From positions 18,383,911 to 18,447,910 of the forward strand of contig CM037843.1 of assembly GCA_021234535.1 (NCBI GenBank): DNA of 64,000 nucleotides, given 5' to 3'. Of the stretch, positions 39,868 to 50,365 are shown piece by piece. The DNA comes from Stichopus chloronotus. Lineage: Eukaryota; Echinodermata; Holothuroidea; Aspidochirotida; Stichopodidae. The notes below the pieces were generated by a model. That model was given only the letters and a program-made list of their open reading frames with translations, did not search any database and was not told where the DNA came from. Positions within the stretch are counted from its first letter, which is position 1; each line of letters opens with the position of its first letter. The position numbers and the translations under genes are program-made.

Positions 39868-39915
39868 CCCTGCTTTATCGGTCGCAAAATCTGGTTTCTC
39901 GAGGGCAATTTGGCT

Positions 39916-42194
39916 CGCCATAGACGCCGCTCAGTATATATGGCTTCAATGATCTTACGCTTTATCAGCTTTACGTATTTTAGTGTTATTTCTATGGTAA
40001 TTCGTGCTCAGCGCTGACACAAGACACCGTATTGAAGGTGGAAACCACATTTACACCAAAACCAATGTTTGAATTGTATTTCACTACATAGCTTCCTAAC
40101 GGAAGAAAAGTTACGGTAGTTTATAGGTATTTTCACATTTTATTGATTTTCATAACTTCGGTAGACGCAATTTTCACTCCACTCGTGTATTTCGCAGAAT
40201 AGGGGTTCACAACGTGAAAACTTCTTATCTTAGGCCTACAAGTACATGTGAGGCCAAGTCCTACTCCTAGCGAAGGGCCTGCCCCAATGACTTAACGTAA
40301 TCGGTAAAGTTAGGCCCTTAATCATGTCTTATGGTAAGAAATCTGGGTGAAGGAGAAACTAATGACTAAGTAGGACTAATGGAACATTTATGTAATTGAT
40401 TTCGTAACGTAATACAATTTAACCTTTTTGAATTTTTCCCACATTTTTAACACCGTCCTGACTCACTTTGTAACTCATCAACCTACAGTAAGCAAAAAGC
40501 AAAATTCTTAATTGGTTCTAAGTTACAGTACTCATTGATTGACAGCAAATTCGAAAAATCTCTCTTCTTGGTCCTGCTACTGGCTGGTCAGGGAAGACCA
40601 GCTAATGGGAAGTCCCTCTAATGGACTTAAGATAAGCTATCTGAGCAAATTAAAATTTATCACCATCCTCAAAAACTTTATCAAAATTTTATGTCATCTG
40701 TGCAATCTAACTTACTTCAAATGAACACTTCAATATTTGACGTTATGTGCAATAGGACTCACAGTGCTGATGATAGATTTCTAATCTGCAGACCAATGTT
40801 CTCCCAGTGCACATTCACAGAAAAAGAATTGTCTGCACACTCTTAAATTGCCCAGTATATCCCCTGTACCTTTTGCAAACATTCCTATCTGGGCCCCATT
40901 TGTGACATTTTGTAAAAATGGCTAAACAGTTACCAATTTGCAGGAGCCCACGGGCATTTGATTTTGCTGGGATCCTAAGAACTGGAGCAAACAGCCATCT
41001 AGATGGCTTATTTGACCAATGATTCATCAATAAATGTACAGTCTAGTACATTCTAAAATCAGATTATTGTTTACAGTTACAAGTGTCATACAGCAGAGTA
41101 CCATTACCAATAGAAGGTTGCTTCACCAGTTCACACATGCCTTAATGCCGTTTATGGATTCATTATGTTGATTCGGTGACTTTGACTTAGTTTTCTCCTC
41201 TATTAGCAGGGTCATCAACTGGTAGGTTTATTGTAGTTGTATAAGATACAGAGAACTCTATTCATTAGTGAATGTTGTTGAGTGTCATCAGGGCGTGTTT
41301 AGAGTTTCAACAATAGTGTACTTGGAGCAGATAAAGTGCATTTGGAGTAGAGAAGCATATTTGGAGAAGAGGAGCGATAAGTGACCTTTATGTGTATATA
41401 TTTGCAGTATATCATCCTCTGTGAGCTATAGGATTCTCCAACTATCATTCCCAGAGACTTGGCTGTTAACTCTTTCTTCAGTATTCTTCCGTTTAACACA
41501 TACACAAATCTACAAGGGCAACGTACACACATCTGCGTGATGATTCTCTCATTATTATGCTGTCAGTACATCTACCTTTTTTTCATCTATTCCTCCCTCC
41601 CCCTCCTAACTTCTACTACCCCAGTTACGTTACTGATAAACTGGCCATGCAATTCGCAGTCACATTCAGGGCTAACTGTTAGGCCTTAAAAAGAGACACT
41701 CTGAGGACAACTTTCATCATTAACATTGGGCACTGTGGTCTTTACTTTTTGATTGCTTGATTTACATGGGTGAAAATTATCTGAGGTTCCTTAAGAAAAC
41801 TCTCTGAGAAAGCTTTATCAAATAGCTGTGATGAGTGAGTCAGATTACTCGTCAATTTTTGTCATGATGTCATAATTTATTTGAGTATTTTGGAGTACTG
41901 TATGCAAACTCAGTGTCGTCACATTCAAGTTTCAACTGTGCAAGATTTTAACAACCCCTTTTGCTGTCTTCTCTTCATAGTATCATTTCATTGGATGATG
42001 AAAAGTTGCAAGAGGATTACCATAGAGGCCACTACCATTTTGACAGAGATGTCAGAAATGGTGAAGAAAAAATCCTACCTGATCACATAAATACATGCTA
42101 GAACCAATTAGACATCACTGTCAACTTTGGAGAAGCAGAAGGGCTTTGCACCACAACATGTGATAACTCAGGGATAATACCTCTGAAAACAGTC
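39916..42194. other. Spacer and 5' flank of MGME1
   Basis: No coding exon recognised. The last few hundred bases should hold the MGME1 promoter and 5' UTR. No TATA box or other element could be assigned with confidence. Confidence 0.5.
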
Positions 42195-42867
42195 ATGTCA
42201 TATCAGTGCCAGCCCCAGACTATTTTGAAGCTTAGCAACTTCATTTTTGGTCAAAGAACACTAACTCTCAGACAGTGTATTGTCAGTTGTAAGAATAACG
42301 ATGCAGGCCGGGTGAGAGTTAATGGATATCTCTCATCCTGCAGATTGTGTGCAAGTTTCCAAAATGCTTCAAGTGCTGTAAGTGGTAGCAGGCCTAATGA
42401 AAATTGCAAAGAGATGAAAGGATTCAGAGGAACACCAGGAATCATCACATTGACGAGTAAATATTGCTTAAGAGTACCATGCAAGAATCTACATTCTGAG
42501 ACCACATCAAAGGCAGGTGATGACAACGAGAAAGAAGCTACTGGGGCAAAAGTCCAAAACAGGAGGAAAAAGAAACCGATATCAGAAATGATGAAAGTTA
42601 TCAGAGACAAAAAGATGTTGGAAAGGTACCAAGAGAACAGTAAAAAAAGAAAGGACAAAACATCCAGCTCAAATCTTCCAGTCATTGCACCAGGAAGTGG
42701 ATACAAGGATCAACTTATAGAATACATTTCTCGACACGATGAAACTTGGGAAGATGATGATTTCCATGACTGTGAGTTTGCAGTCAGTGAGAGTGGAAAA
42801 GTGATGATGTTCCCACTGAAAAATTTGGGTATCTTTTCAAAAAGTGTTCAAAAAGACAGCTCAGAAG
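42195..42867 (+). CDS. MGME1: MGME1 exon 1
   Basis: The exon is 673 nt, from MSYQCQPQTILKLSNF to DSSE plus one base, ending at GTGAGA. The frame stays open to 42989 past the donor, but that extension (ENPLKK...) has no family match, while splicing at 42867 joins exactly to TKIPSVTTIL. It carries the presumed presequence and a charged linker (NRRKKKPISEMMKVIRDKK). Confidence 0.88.
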
Positions 42868-45800
42868 GTGAGAATCCATTGAAAAAGAATCCGTTGAAAA
42901 AGAGAGACAGTCTAATAATAAATGGATCTGTTCAGTTTGTTCCCCTTGCATTGTTTTGGAGAATGTACTGTATTCAAGATTTCCAATAATAACAGTAGAC
43001 ATGGAAAGCATTGAAGATCAGTGAGGGTGATAAGAATAAAAAGGGATGGAAGAGGTAACTACATGAGACCATGGAAATACAATTTTGAATGCAACATTTA
43101 ACCTGAATGCCAAGCTCAAGCTTTACTGTCTCTCTACATAAATTTTTACATTTCTACAATATTTCAGGTACCAAAATCCCATCAGTAACTACTATTCTAC
43201 ATGTAACTAGACCTATGAAGCAAGCACTGTCTTTGTTGAAATGGGAGAATAAGATGATTGCGGAGTTGGGTGAAGAAGGCTTCAGAGTGATGAAACAAGG
43301 TAATTCATCTTGTTGACATTCTCACGTTATTTATGGTCGCCAATTAAGTCCCTTGTTTGATATCATTGATCTAAAACTGCCACTTAATATTCATAAATGA
43401 ACCACTGACTCAAGGAACCTAGTGTCAAAATTTTCTCTTTCATGTATCATATGGATTGGCCATCATTCTTGAAGTAAATAGTAGTTGCTGAGGTTAAACA
43501 TTTTTCACTTGAATTTTGCGTTACTTTTTCACCCAAGTACTGTACGTGGAAGTGACCATTGTGGCTGCATGGTTCTCAAAAAGACCTTTGGGTTCATACA
43601 GTATGGTATATGTGTCTGAAGCTATATTGCTTTATGTCATATTAATTTCTTACATTTCATAATTGTCCTTATGTGATAACCTTTGTATGCACTGGTTTGA
43701 ATTTTCCACTATTGCCTTTCATCTGCACCAGCAACAGCCACCAGTTTGTTGAATTGTGTTAACTTATTATTTTTACTGACAAGAGTGCACTTACTTGACT
43801 TATGGAGGGAATCTATTCCACAGCTGGTGATTTCTAACTGGATTTAAAAAGCCCATAAAAGTAACAATGTCTGTTTATGGCTAGTGTGTGATACAAAAAC
43901 AGAACAGGAATTTGTGTTGTGATTTTGTAATTTGCAAAGAGATAATTTTGCTGCTATCCTAAGAAATGTGATATAGCTGCTATTTTTCAGCATTTTCACA
44001 TCTTTACCAAACTTTAGCCCAGTTCATTTGACAGCAATTATTGTTACTTAATAACAACATGTCCCACTTCCTTTACAGAGATGTTTGATCAGGGCCACAG
44101 CATTCACAGGTCATTTGAGAAGTACCTGCAAGGGACTTTCACAGCCGATCTTGACCTCACCCCTGAGACGGTTGGTTTTTGGGAGAGCAGCAAGGAGGTG
44201 ATTCAAAGAATAAAGCTGCCAGCAGGATTTGAGATTAAAGTGAAGCATCCTGCTTTGTCATACTCAGGATACATGGACTGCATTGCTGAAGTAGAGTATG
44301 TTTATTACATTTTTGTATGTACTACTCATGTATTTGCAGGTGTTTGTACATAAAGTGCCCTGAGATTTGCACCACATTTAGCTGTCTATGTCTCAAACAA
44401 TCTGAATATCTTAGAGCCCTTCGTGGCAGACAGTTTTCAAGACAGGGAGCATTGGAAAATGTCTGTAATAGCCTTCTTAACGCCGTACCAAGTCCCTATT
44501 GCCTTTTCGTAGTGTGTCATATGTCCATGCATGTTGAGACCTAATCCATTGCTTAATAACACAGTAAGTGGTGGACATGCATCCACAGGTACTTATTGCA
44601 GCATCCTCAGATGTCATCATTCACTAATTTCTTCAAAGACTTATTCACTTTGCTTGTCATAAAATAGGGTCTCAGACAGGGAATAATTCAGTGTTTAATT
44701 TGGGATTTTTGAGATCTTTGGCAAACTATTGGACAGGGAAAATGCAAGGGTTATCCTTACAAGATAAAAAAGATGCTACACCTTTCTCAATTTGTGGAAC
44801 AATTTGACCTGTTTTTGATGCAGATTACGATGCGATACGGGATAAAGTATTCCGTGTCAAAAGGGCAATGACAGTGGTTTCCAGTCATTATTTCCGACCT
44901 GTCCTGTCATAGCGTTATACATATCATGCTCATGAGGCTTTTGTGCTAAGGGTGTAGACGTTAGAATATGATATTACCCCATTGAATTTACTCTTCAGGA
45001 CAAATCACTACACTTCTTCCAACAGCCATTAAATTACTTCAGCTTGTCCTTGCTTTCACAGCATCTGGAGTTTCTTTTACTTAAATATTTATATTCCTAT
45101 ATTTAGCTGTGATGTAGTACTTTCTACTTGCAGTGCTGCCTATATTAAGTCACTCTCCAATTTAGTGTAGAGTATTAAAGTTGCTCTGTGACATTTTTAG
45201 GATCTTGCTTGTTTGAAGTGTGCAGCTTGTAGTGTTTTCACAGTTAGCCTGGGTACCCGAATGGCATTTTATTACCTGGATCCAAAATTACTACCCGATT
45301 CCCTCATAAAGCGAAAAACGACACAACCTCTGCATGAACACACTGTGTCAGATTGCCATACTTCATCTTACCATACACAGCAAATAGCTCAAAATGGAAT
45401 TTTCCTCTTTTTCTTAAGGAAAATTGGCGGTCCTATTCATGAGAAGGTGTGAGAAAGTGTATGTAATGTACTTGTAAGATTCCTCCACACAAATGTGATG
45501 TACGGTACTGTGGAAATACAGTGTTAACAACAAAGCCGCCATTTTGGTCGCATACCTGATGGGTACGAGAAAACATTACCCCATTCTGAGTTTTAGGAAT
45601 CAGTAGAAACACTAACAGCTTGTTTGTTGCAAAGCTTTGGCCAGTCTGCAGACTTGGCTGTCTGTCATAGCAAATGTTGACAATTTCAGAGAATTAACTT
45701 ACAGTACATCAGATATGGGTGAAGCCATCAGGGACGTCTGGGGTGTAGACTAGGCCATCACCATCCAGAGCATCACCAACTTGTGTGAACTCTGTTGGTG

Positions 45801-46698
45801 GTCATCTTTAGTACCACTGCGTTGAGTGTGTGACATTTTAATAGATGCAGGACTGCTTGTTTATTCATAATGTCGAAGCAGCAAATCTATGTTGTAATTA
45901 GTACGTCATAATTGTTGCTAACTTTAAGCTATTGCAAATGTATCACAGTTGTAAAACAAATGCAATGTCTTGCATGATATTTACTTTTTTATCAGTGGAA
46001 AACTCACTTTGATTGAGTTGAAAACAGCAAGGAAACCAAAACTGGAACTGAAAAACAATGAAGATTATGCACTGCAGCTAGTTGCATATCTTGGAGCTTT
46101 GAACTTTGACCCTGCCCACCATTTCCAGGTATAACTTTCATGAATATTCATATCAAAATGTGAAATAACAGTTTGTCGTAATACAGTTAGGTTCTTTATC
46201 TGTGTCAGAAAATGCATACGCCATCAGACATTTGCTTACCCCTTTTGCTAGATTGTCAACGTTCCAGCTGAAATTTCGTTGAATATGGAAAAAAGTTGGT
46301 TATTGTCTTTCTCTCCTTCAAGTTGATTAGTGCATTTTTATGTTAATTGTTTCAGAAGGGAAAGAATGGTCACAAATGCTTGGTCTGTCTTGATTCCAAG
46401 AATAGACTGCCAAATCAGCAGCAAGTCTTTCAATTGGTTTTGTTCATCATTTTCTCAGATTGAGCAAGTCATGGTCATAGTAGTTTACAAGGATGGAATG
46501 AAAGCAACAGTCCACACACTGGATGAAGAAGCATGTAACCATTACTGGATTAAGTGGTTGGGAAGACTATTAGAGTACCAGGAAATCGCTGACATGAAGA
46601 AAGCGTACGTCAAAAGGAAGATCATCGCCTGGAGTAAAAAAAAAACTGCAGAAAAAGAAAGCCAATCTTTGGGAGAGAATGCTACAATCAGTTATTAA
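42195..46698 (+). CDS. MGME1: Mitochondrial genome maintenance exonuclease 1
   Basis: Five exons (42195..42867, 43168..43299, 44079..44295, 45996..46128, 46459..46698) join in phase to a 464-residue protein. MGME1 is a RecB-like PD-(D/E)XK nuclease of the mitochondrial matrix that cuts single-stranded DNA ends and flaps during mtDNA replication and linear-DNA removal. Family landmarks: PSVTTIL near residue 230, LLKWENKMIAELGEEGF, GHSIHRSFEKYLQ, a YSGYMDCIAEVDGKLTLIEL block, QLVAYLGALNFD and NHYWIKWLGRLLEY. The catalytic pair appears as Asp in YMDC and Glu-x-Lys in IELKT, where vertebrates have a D-W-K triad. The first 50 or so residues are rich in Arg, Ser and Leu with few acids, as in a mitochondrial presequence. 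It is longer than the human protein (344 residues) because of a low-complexity Lys/Ser/Glu-rich N-terminal part. The start is the first ATG of the long exon. Confidence 0.95.
43168..43299 (+). CDS. MGME1: MGME1 exon 2
   Basis: The exon is 132 nt after a TATTTCAG acceptor. It encodes TKIPSVTTILHVTRPMKQAL and WENKMIAELGEEGF, matching the PSVTRVL...W..RMILELGEDGF start of the MGME1 nuclease domain. It ends one base into a codon at GTAATT. Confidence 0.93.
44079..44295 (+). CDS. MGME1: MGME1 exon 3
   Basis: The exon is 217 nt after TTTACAG. It encodes MFDQGHSIHRSFEKYLQ through YSGYMDCIAEV and carries the first catalytic acidic residue (Asp of YMDC). The donor is GTATGT, in phase 2. Confidence 0.93.
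45996..46128 (+). CDS. MGME1: MGME1 exon 4
   Basis: The exon is 133 nt after TTTATCAG. It encodes GKLTLIELKTARKPKLELKN and QLVAYLGALNFDPAHHFQ. It holds the E-x-K of the PD-(D/E)XK motif. It ends in phase 0 at GTATAA, a weak donor at its last positions but supported by frame and family alignment. Confidence 0.93.
46459..46698 (+). CDS. MGME1: MGME1 exon 5 (last)
   Basis: 80 codons including TAA at 46696. The exon starts IEQVMVIVVYKDGMKATVHT after TTTTCTCAG, contains YWIKWLGRLLEY, and ends in a basic tail. This fits the vertebrate C-terminus (GLIVVAYKDGSPA..., YWTKWLLRLEEY). Confidence 0.93.
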   Translation: MEQVMVIVVYKDGMKATVHTLDEEACNHYWIKWLGRLLEYQEIADMKKAYVKRKIIAWSKKKTAEKESQSLGENATISY

Positions 46699-46848
46699 AG
46701 ACATCCAAGGATAACATGTGCAACTGAGAAGTGTAAAATTAGAAGCTAGTGGATGAATGTTTTCACTCTGAAAGGTAATTCTCAGTGTTGCAACTTCCCA
46801 TCAAGTAAAAAGGTGTGATCTAGCATTAAACAGTTCATAGTTAGTGTT

Positions 46849-47138
46849 TGCATCAGGGTGCTCAAGTATCTGGGTGCCCGACGGAAGATGTTCCGACCTA
46901 GTTCTGAAATTGCTACTGGGATCAGAAGTTTCACTGACGTGCATTGTTATGTGTGACAAAGTTCAACATTATACGTTTAACTATGAACACTTCATTGTCA
47001 TGACCGTGCATTAGATACATGATAATATTATGACTCCACAAGAAACTCCCAGACTATTGGAAGTGATATTTTCAGGTACCCAGGTACCCGAAAAATTTCA
47101 CACAGCTGGTGCCCCAGTCAAAATTTTGGACCTGATGC
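46849..47138. mobile_element. Possible TIR element in the MGME1 3' region
   Basis: TTTGCATCAGGG at the left and the reverse complement of CCTGATGCAACG at the right give a near-perfect 10-11 bp inverted repeat about 290 bp apart. Internal words (AGTTCTGAAATTGC) recur at about 11721-11745, pointing to a dispersed family. No target duplication was found, so confidence is limited. Confidence 0.4.
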
Positions 47139-47320
47139 AACGGCTATGCATAATATTCTCCAGTTTTCTTACATGATTCTACATTAAAGACAATGGAATC
47201 AATATTTAGTCAAACTGAGGGCAACGTACACATTTAGACTTCTTTTGTTTGTTGCTTGAGTATTCATTTTCAGCAGATTTCCAGTACTTGTAATTTGTTA
47301 ATTTTCTAAAATTAACTTTA

Positions 47321-47326
47321 AATAAA
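47321..47326 (+). terminator. Candidate MGME1 poly(A) signal
   Basis: AATAAA, about 620 bp after the MGME1 stop. A second AATAAA is at 47487-47492. Which one is used cannot be told from sequence alone. Confidence 0.4.
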
Positions 47327-47814
47327 AAAGGCACATTGTCATACTGTAATGGAACCAAAGTGGCCTTTTTTTGTTTATTTTTTACTTATTTTTGTTGGGA
47401 GTTTTCTATTCTTTGTTTGCATCCAGACTTGCAACTTTCTGATAAACTCAGGAAATAGAGAAATAACATGAAATTGTATCCAATCAAATAAAACATTGCT
47501 ATTAGCTGTTAGCTCTAGAATAATTAAGAAACTAAATCTGCTGCAAAGACTTCCACTTTTATCAGTTTATTCACATGTTCTGTACATCTGGAATACAAAT
47601 TTGATACCTTCCTAATGAAATAAAAAATACTGTTTTCAATGTAGTTATACTTTAAGCTAAGGTTAGTAAAATTTTCCATTGCATGTATCTGTTTATGGAA
47701 TTGATGCATTGTGAATAAATACAAAAAAAAAAAATATGTCGATGAACAAGCTCAACTATAAACATAAATTTAGAGTATGGTTGAAAAGTGACATACAATA
47801 AGCAACAATACACT

Positions 47815-48865
47815 AGAGCACCATTTGGTGCAGAAGCTCATACCTCAACATCCTGAAGGTACCATTTATGTATCATTATGTCAAATTATAGGTACCACTG
47901 AGTATCATTATACCTTATCATCAACACTGTACAAGAAAATCTGTAGGACTGCACAATTTTCAAAATTTCATAAACTAGAGCCCCAACATTGCAGAAGTTT
48001 GATCTTTTAGATAAACTGAAGTTCATGAAACAACTCAAAGTGCCCCGTTAAGTCCAAATACTGGTCAACATACCTGAGGGCAATACAGAGTTTCAGCAAA
48101 GCAACTGACACTGTCCAATTACTCAATTATCATTCATGCACGATAGGGATATTTGAGATGTGTATGACAGTTTAAAGGGGCACTTTAACAGTAGAAAAAG
48201 AGGTAATTTGCAGAATTCCATAAAATGGGCCATTGGGCCCACTTGGGGGTCTTGGACAACCAATTCCTGAACACCCTGAAGGGACCAATAACTGAGCATC
48301 ATTGTGACAAACCATTAACATTGTACAATATAATCTGTAGGAGAAGAAGCATTTTGTAGAATTTCATAAAATGGACCAAAGGGTTCACATGGGACCTTAG
48401 ACTAAAACTTTTTTGTACACCCCAGATGAAGCACCACCCTGGGATTATTGTGTCCAAGTAAAATATAAATCCATGGATGCATGTGTGAGAAGCAACATTT
48501 CAAACAGAATTTCACATAATGGGTCATTGGGCCCACATGGGACCTTGGACCAAAAATTCCCCGAAGGTACCACTAACAGAGTATTATTATGACAAACCAT
48601 CAGTACTGTACATGAGTATCTGTAGGAGTAGAAGCATTTTGTAGAATTTCATAAAATGGGCCACAGGGCCCACATGGGACCTTGGACCATAAATTCCTGG
48701 ACACCCCAAATAGCCCACCACCTAGGGGACATTATATCCGAGTTTCAAACAGATCCATGAAAGCATGTGGGAGGAGAAGCATTTTGAACAAGTGTGGACA
48801 GATAGATAGACATGGATGGACGGACAGACAGACAGATAGACAGACAGATAGACAGACAGATAGAC

Positions 48866-48901
<36 letters not shown>

Positions 48902-48902
48902 T

Positions 48903-48976
<74 letters not shown>

Positions 48977-49025
48977 CAGATGCTGCGCAATAACAAAAGC
49001 TCACACCAGCATGCTGGTGAAAGAA
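47815..49025. mobile_element. Possible Helentron-type non-autonomous element (HINE/pearl-like)
   Basis: Three parts in order: a degenerate tandem core of about 143-bp units (landmark TTTCATAAAATGGGCCA...GGGCCCACATGGGACCTT near 48218, 48361, 48509 and 48647); a GACA/GATA microsatellite (48801-48977); and a short block AATAACAAAAGCTCA followed by the perfect palindrome CACCAGCATGCTGGTG (49004-49019). Core, microsatellite and terminal stem-loop is the layout of Helentron-associated elements known in molluscs and insects. The assignment is inference; both ends need comparison with other copies. Confidence 0.55.
48801..48977. repeat. (GACA)n/(GATA)n compound microsatellite
   Basis: GACA- and GATA-type tetramers: mixed GACA/GATA in the first third, then nearly pure GATA with one TTGA interruption at about 48901. 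Confidence 0.97.
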
Positions 49026-49294
49026 AGTCGTCCTTTTAGATTTAAGACAGAAAAGACAAATGATAAAGTAATCAAAGTGTACTGCTTGTGTGCACCTTTA
49101 CCATTCAATGCGCCATAGAAGTGGACACATCGTAACATCAGTTACATTGCCTCTCTTTTTTTGTGTACTGTTATCTAGAAATTTATTCACTTATGTTGTT
49201 GACACAAATGTTAACAAACGGTATGGATGGCTGTGAAGAACAGTTATGCCTTCCAACTAACACACTCCAAGGCATGTGGAAACATTCCTAATGA

Positions 49295-50074
49295 TGTACT
49301 GTCAGTGGCGGCGCCAGAATGTCAGACTTGGGGGGGCAAACTGAGGGCAGAGGAAAATGTTGGGGGGCAAAGATTTTCGCGCAAAGCGCAAGGTCTTGCG
49401 GGTGGGGTCCAGGGGCCCGTGTTAGGGCCCCTGGTGGGGTCAAGGGGCAAAGCCCCAGTGGGGGTCTAGGGGGCGAAGCCCCCGGAAGCTCTGAGGTTTT
49501 AGCATATCCCTGGGTGGAAAATTAAGCCCCAAGAGAGGTATATTAGTTAGTTTTATATTATTTATTTTTTCGGTTGACCGTACTCCAAGGTTCCCAACTT
49601 TTTTCTTTGGGAGTACCATTTCACATTTACGCGGTACCACCGAGTACACACACACACATAGGCTACATACACTTCCATTCCATTCCTATATTTAGGAAAA
49701 CAACGACATTCCTATATTTAGGAAAACAACCACCTACTCGCCTTTCCCTTATACTGGACGGTACACATTCCAGAGAAAATTGGTCGGACCAGGCTGGCCT
49801 ACTGTTGAAGTGGCTACGGGCATGATATAAAACTGGCAGCCTGTGTAACATAAATTAGGCATTTATCAATCATGGTTCCCTGGAAGCTGTTCTTACTCAG
49901 TCCAATGCCAATACATAGTTTTGTGATTAAATTAATTTTGGATGAGTACAAGATCTGATTGGGAAGGGTGAGAGCAACTGGGGGGGGGCAACTGGGGGGC
50001 AAGGAAACAATCTGGAGGGGAAAATGCCCCTCATGCCCCCCCCCCCCCGCCGTAGCACCGCCACTGTGTACCGT
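49295..50074. mobile_element. hAT-like element (764 bp) with near-perfect 8-bp target duplication
   Basis: The element spans 49303-50066. It begins CAGTGGCGGCGCCAG and ends CGTAGCACCGCCACTG, so both termini start CAGTGGCGG(C/T)GC. Flanks TGTACTGT (49295-49302) and TGTACCGT (50067-50074) differ at one base. Both ends carry long G-rich (left) or C-rich (right) tracts. The middle holds unrelated-looking AT-rich DNA, possibly captured or nested. No transposase ORF is present. Confidence 0.9.
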
Positions 50075-50227
50075 GTGGTGAGTTACAATATCATTCTTTC
50101 TGCCAAATTACGATATGAAATGGTCCAGGTGGACATAGTTAGTTTGTAACTTTTCTGTGACTATGGATCTCTTTACAACAGAGCAGATATTACAAAATGC
50201 ACACAAGTAAGAGCATTTTGGAAAATC

Positions 50228-50233
50228 TTTATT
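50228..50233 (-). terminator. Poly(A) signal overlapping the stop codon
   Basis: AATAAA on the minus strand; its TAA is the stop codon of the coiled-coil gene. The 3' UTR would then be only about 10-30 nt unless a later site is used. Confidence 0.6.
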
Positions 50234-50365
50234 TCGTTCCTGCAGTTGGCGGTGGCTTTGTTGTTGATCTTGTTTGTATAGCTGTGCGGGAATCTAGGTA
50301 GTTTCGAAGAACTGTAGGTGGACGGTGTTCTGTGGCAGGACGGCTTCTGTTCCCTTGTCTTGTAT
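50229..50365 (-). CDS. Coiled-coil gene, last exon
   Basis: The exon is 137 nt after ATTCTTTGCAG. It completes an Asp codon and reads TRQGNRSRPATEHRPPTVLR, then a tail ending TTKPPPTAGTK and TAA. The tail is Pro/Thr/Arg-rich and not coiled. The stop codon overlaps an AATAAA poly(A) signal, which supports this as the terminal exon. Confidence 0.8.

Larger units (their letters stand above)
37599..39915. repeat. Array of short dyad motifs (GATAAACC-N-GGTTTATC), split by a LINE
   Basis: From about 37661 to 38100 some 16 imperfect copies of a 17-21 bp dyad occur at spacings of about 20-35 bp. The core is GATAAACCTGGTTTATC: exact 8-bp arms around one central base. Variants include GATAAACCAGG, GTAAACCTGGTTT and CAAACCTGGTTTATC. 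Two more copies (CCCTGCTTTATCGG and ATCTGGTTTCTCGA) lie just right of the retrotransposon A-tail at 39868, so the LINE inserted into the array. The left border (CAGGGGCGTAGCGAGG at 37599) looks like a hAT-type end, but no matching right end with a target duplication was found. Confidence 0.85.
42868..45995 (+). other. MGME1 introns 1 to 3
   Basis: Introns at 42868-43167, 43300-44078 and 44296-45995 surround exons 2 and 3. No nested gene was recognised. A fourth intron is 46129-46458. All have GT/AG ends. Confidence 0.8.

Noticed and set aside
42868..42989. Continuation of MGME1 exon 1 to its in-frame stop at 42989
   Set aside because: Splicing at 42867 gives a strong donor, exact phase and immediate family similarity (TKIPSVTTIL). 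The read-through part has none.
45230..45590. CCTGGGTACCCGAATGG and CCTGATGGGTACGAG as possible inverted ends within an MGME1 intron
   Set aside because: The match is too short and imperfect, and no target duplication was seen.
48732..49004. Long frames of repeated SIYL or RQTD residues
   Set aside because: They are translations of the GACA/GATA microsatellite, not genes.
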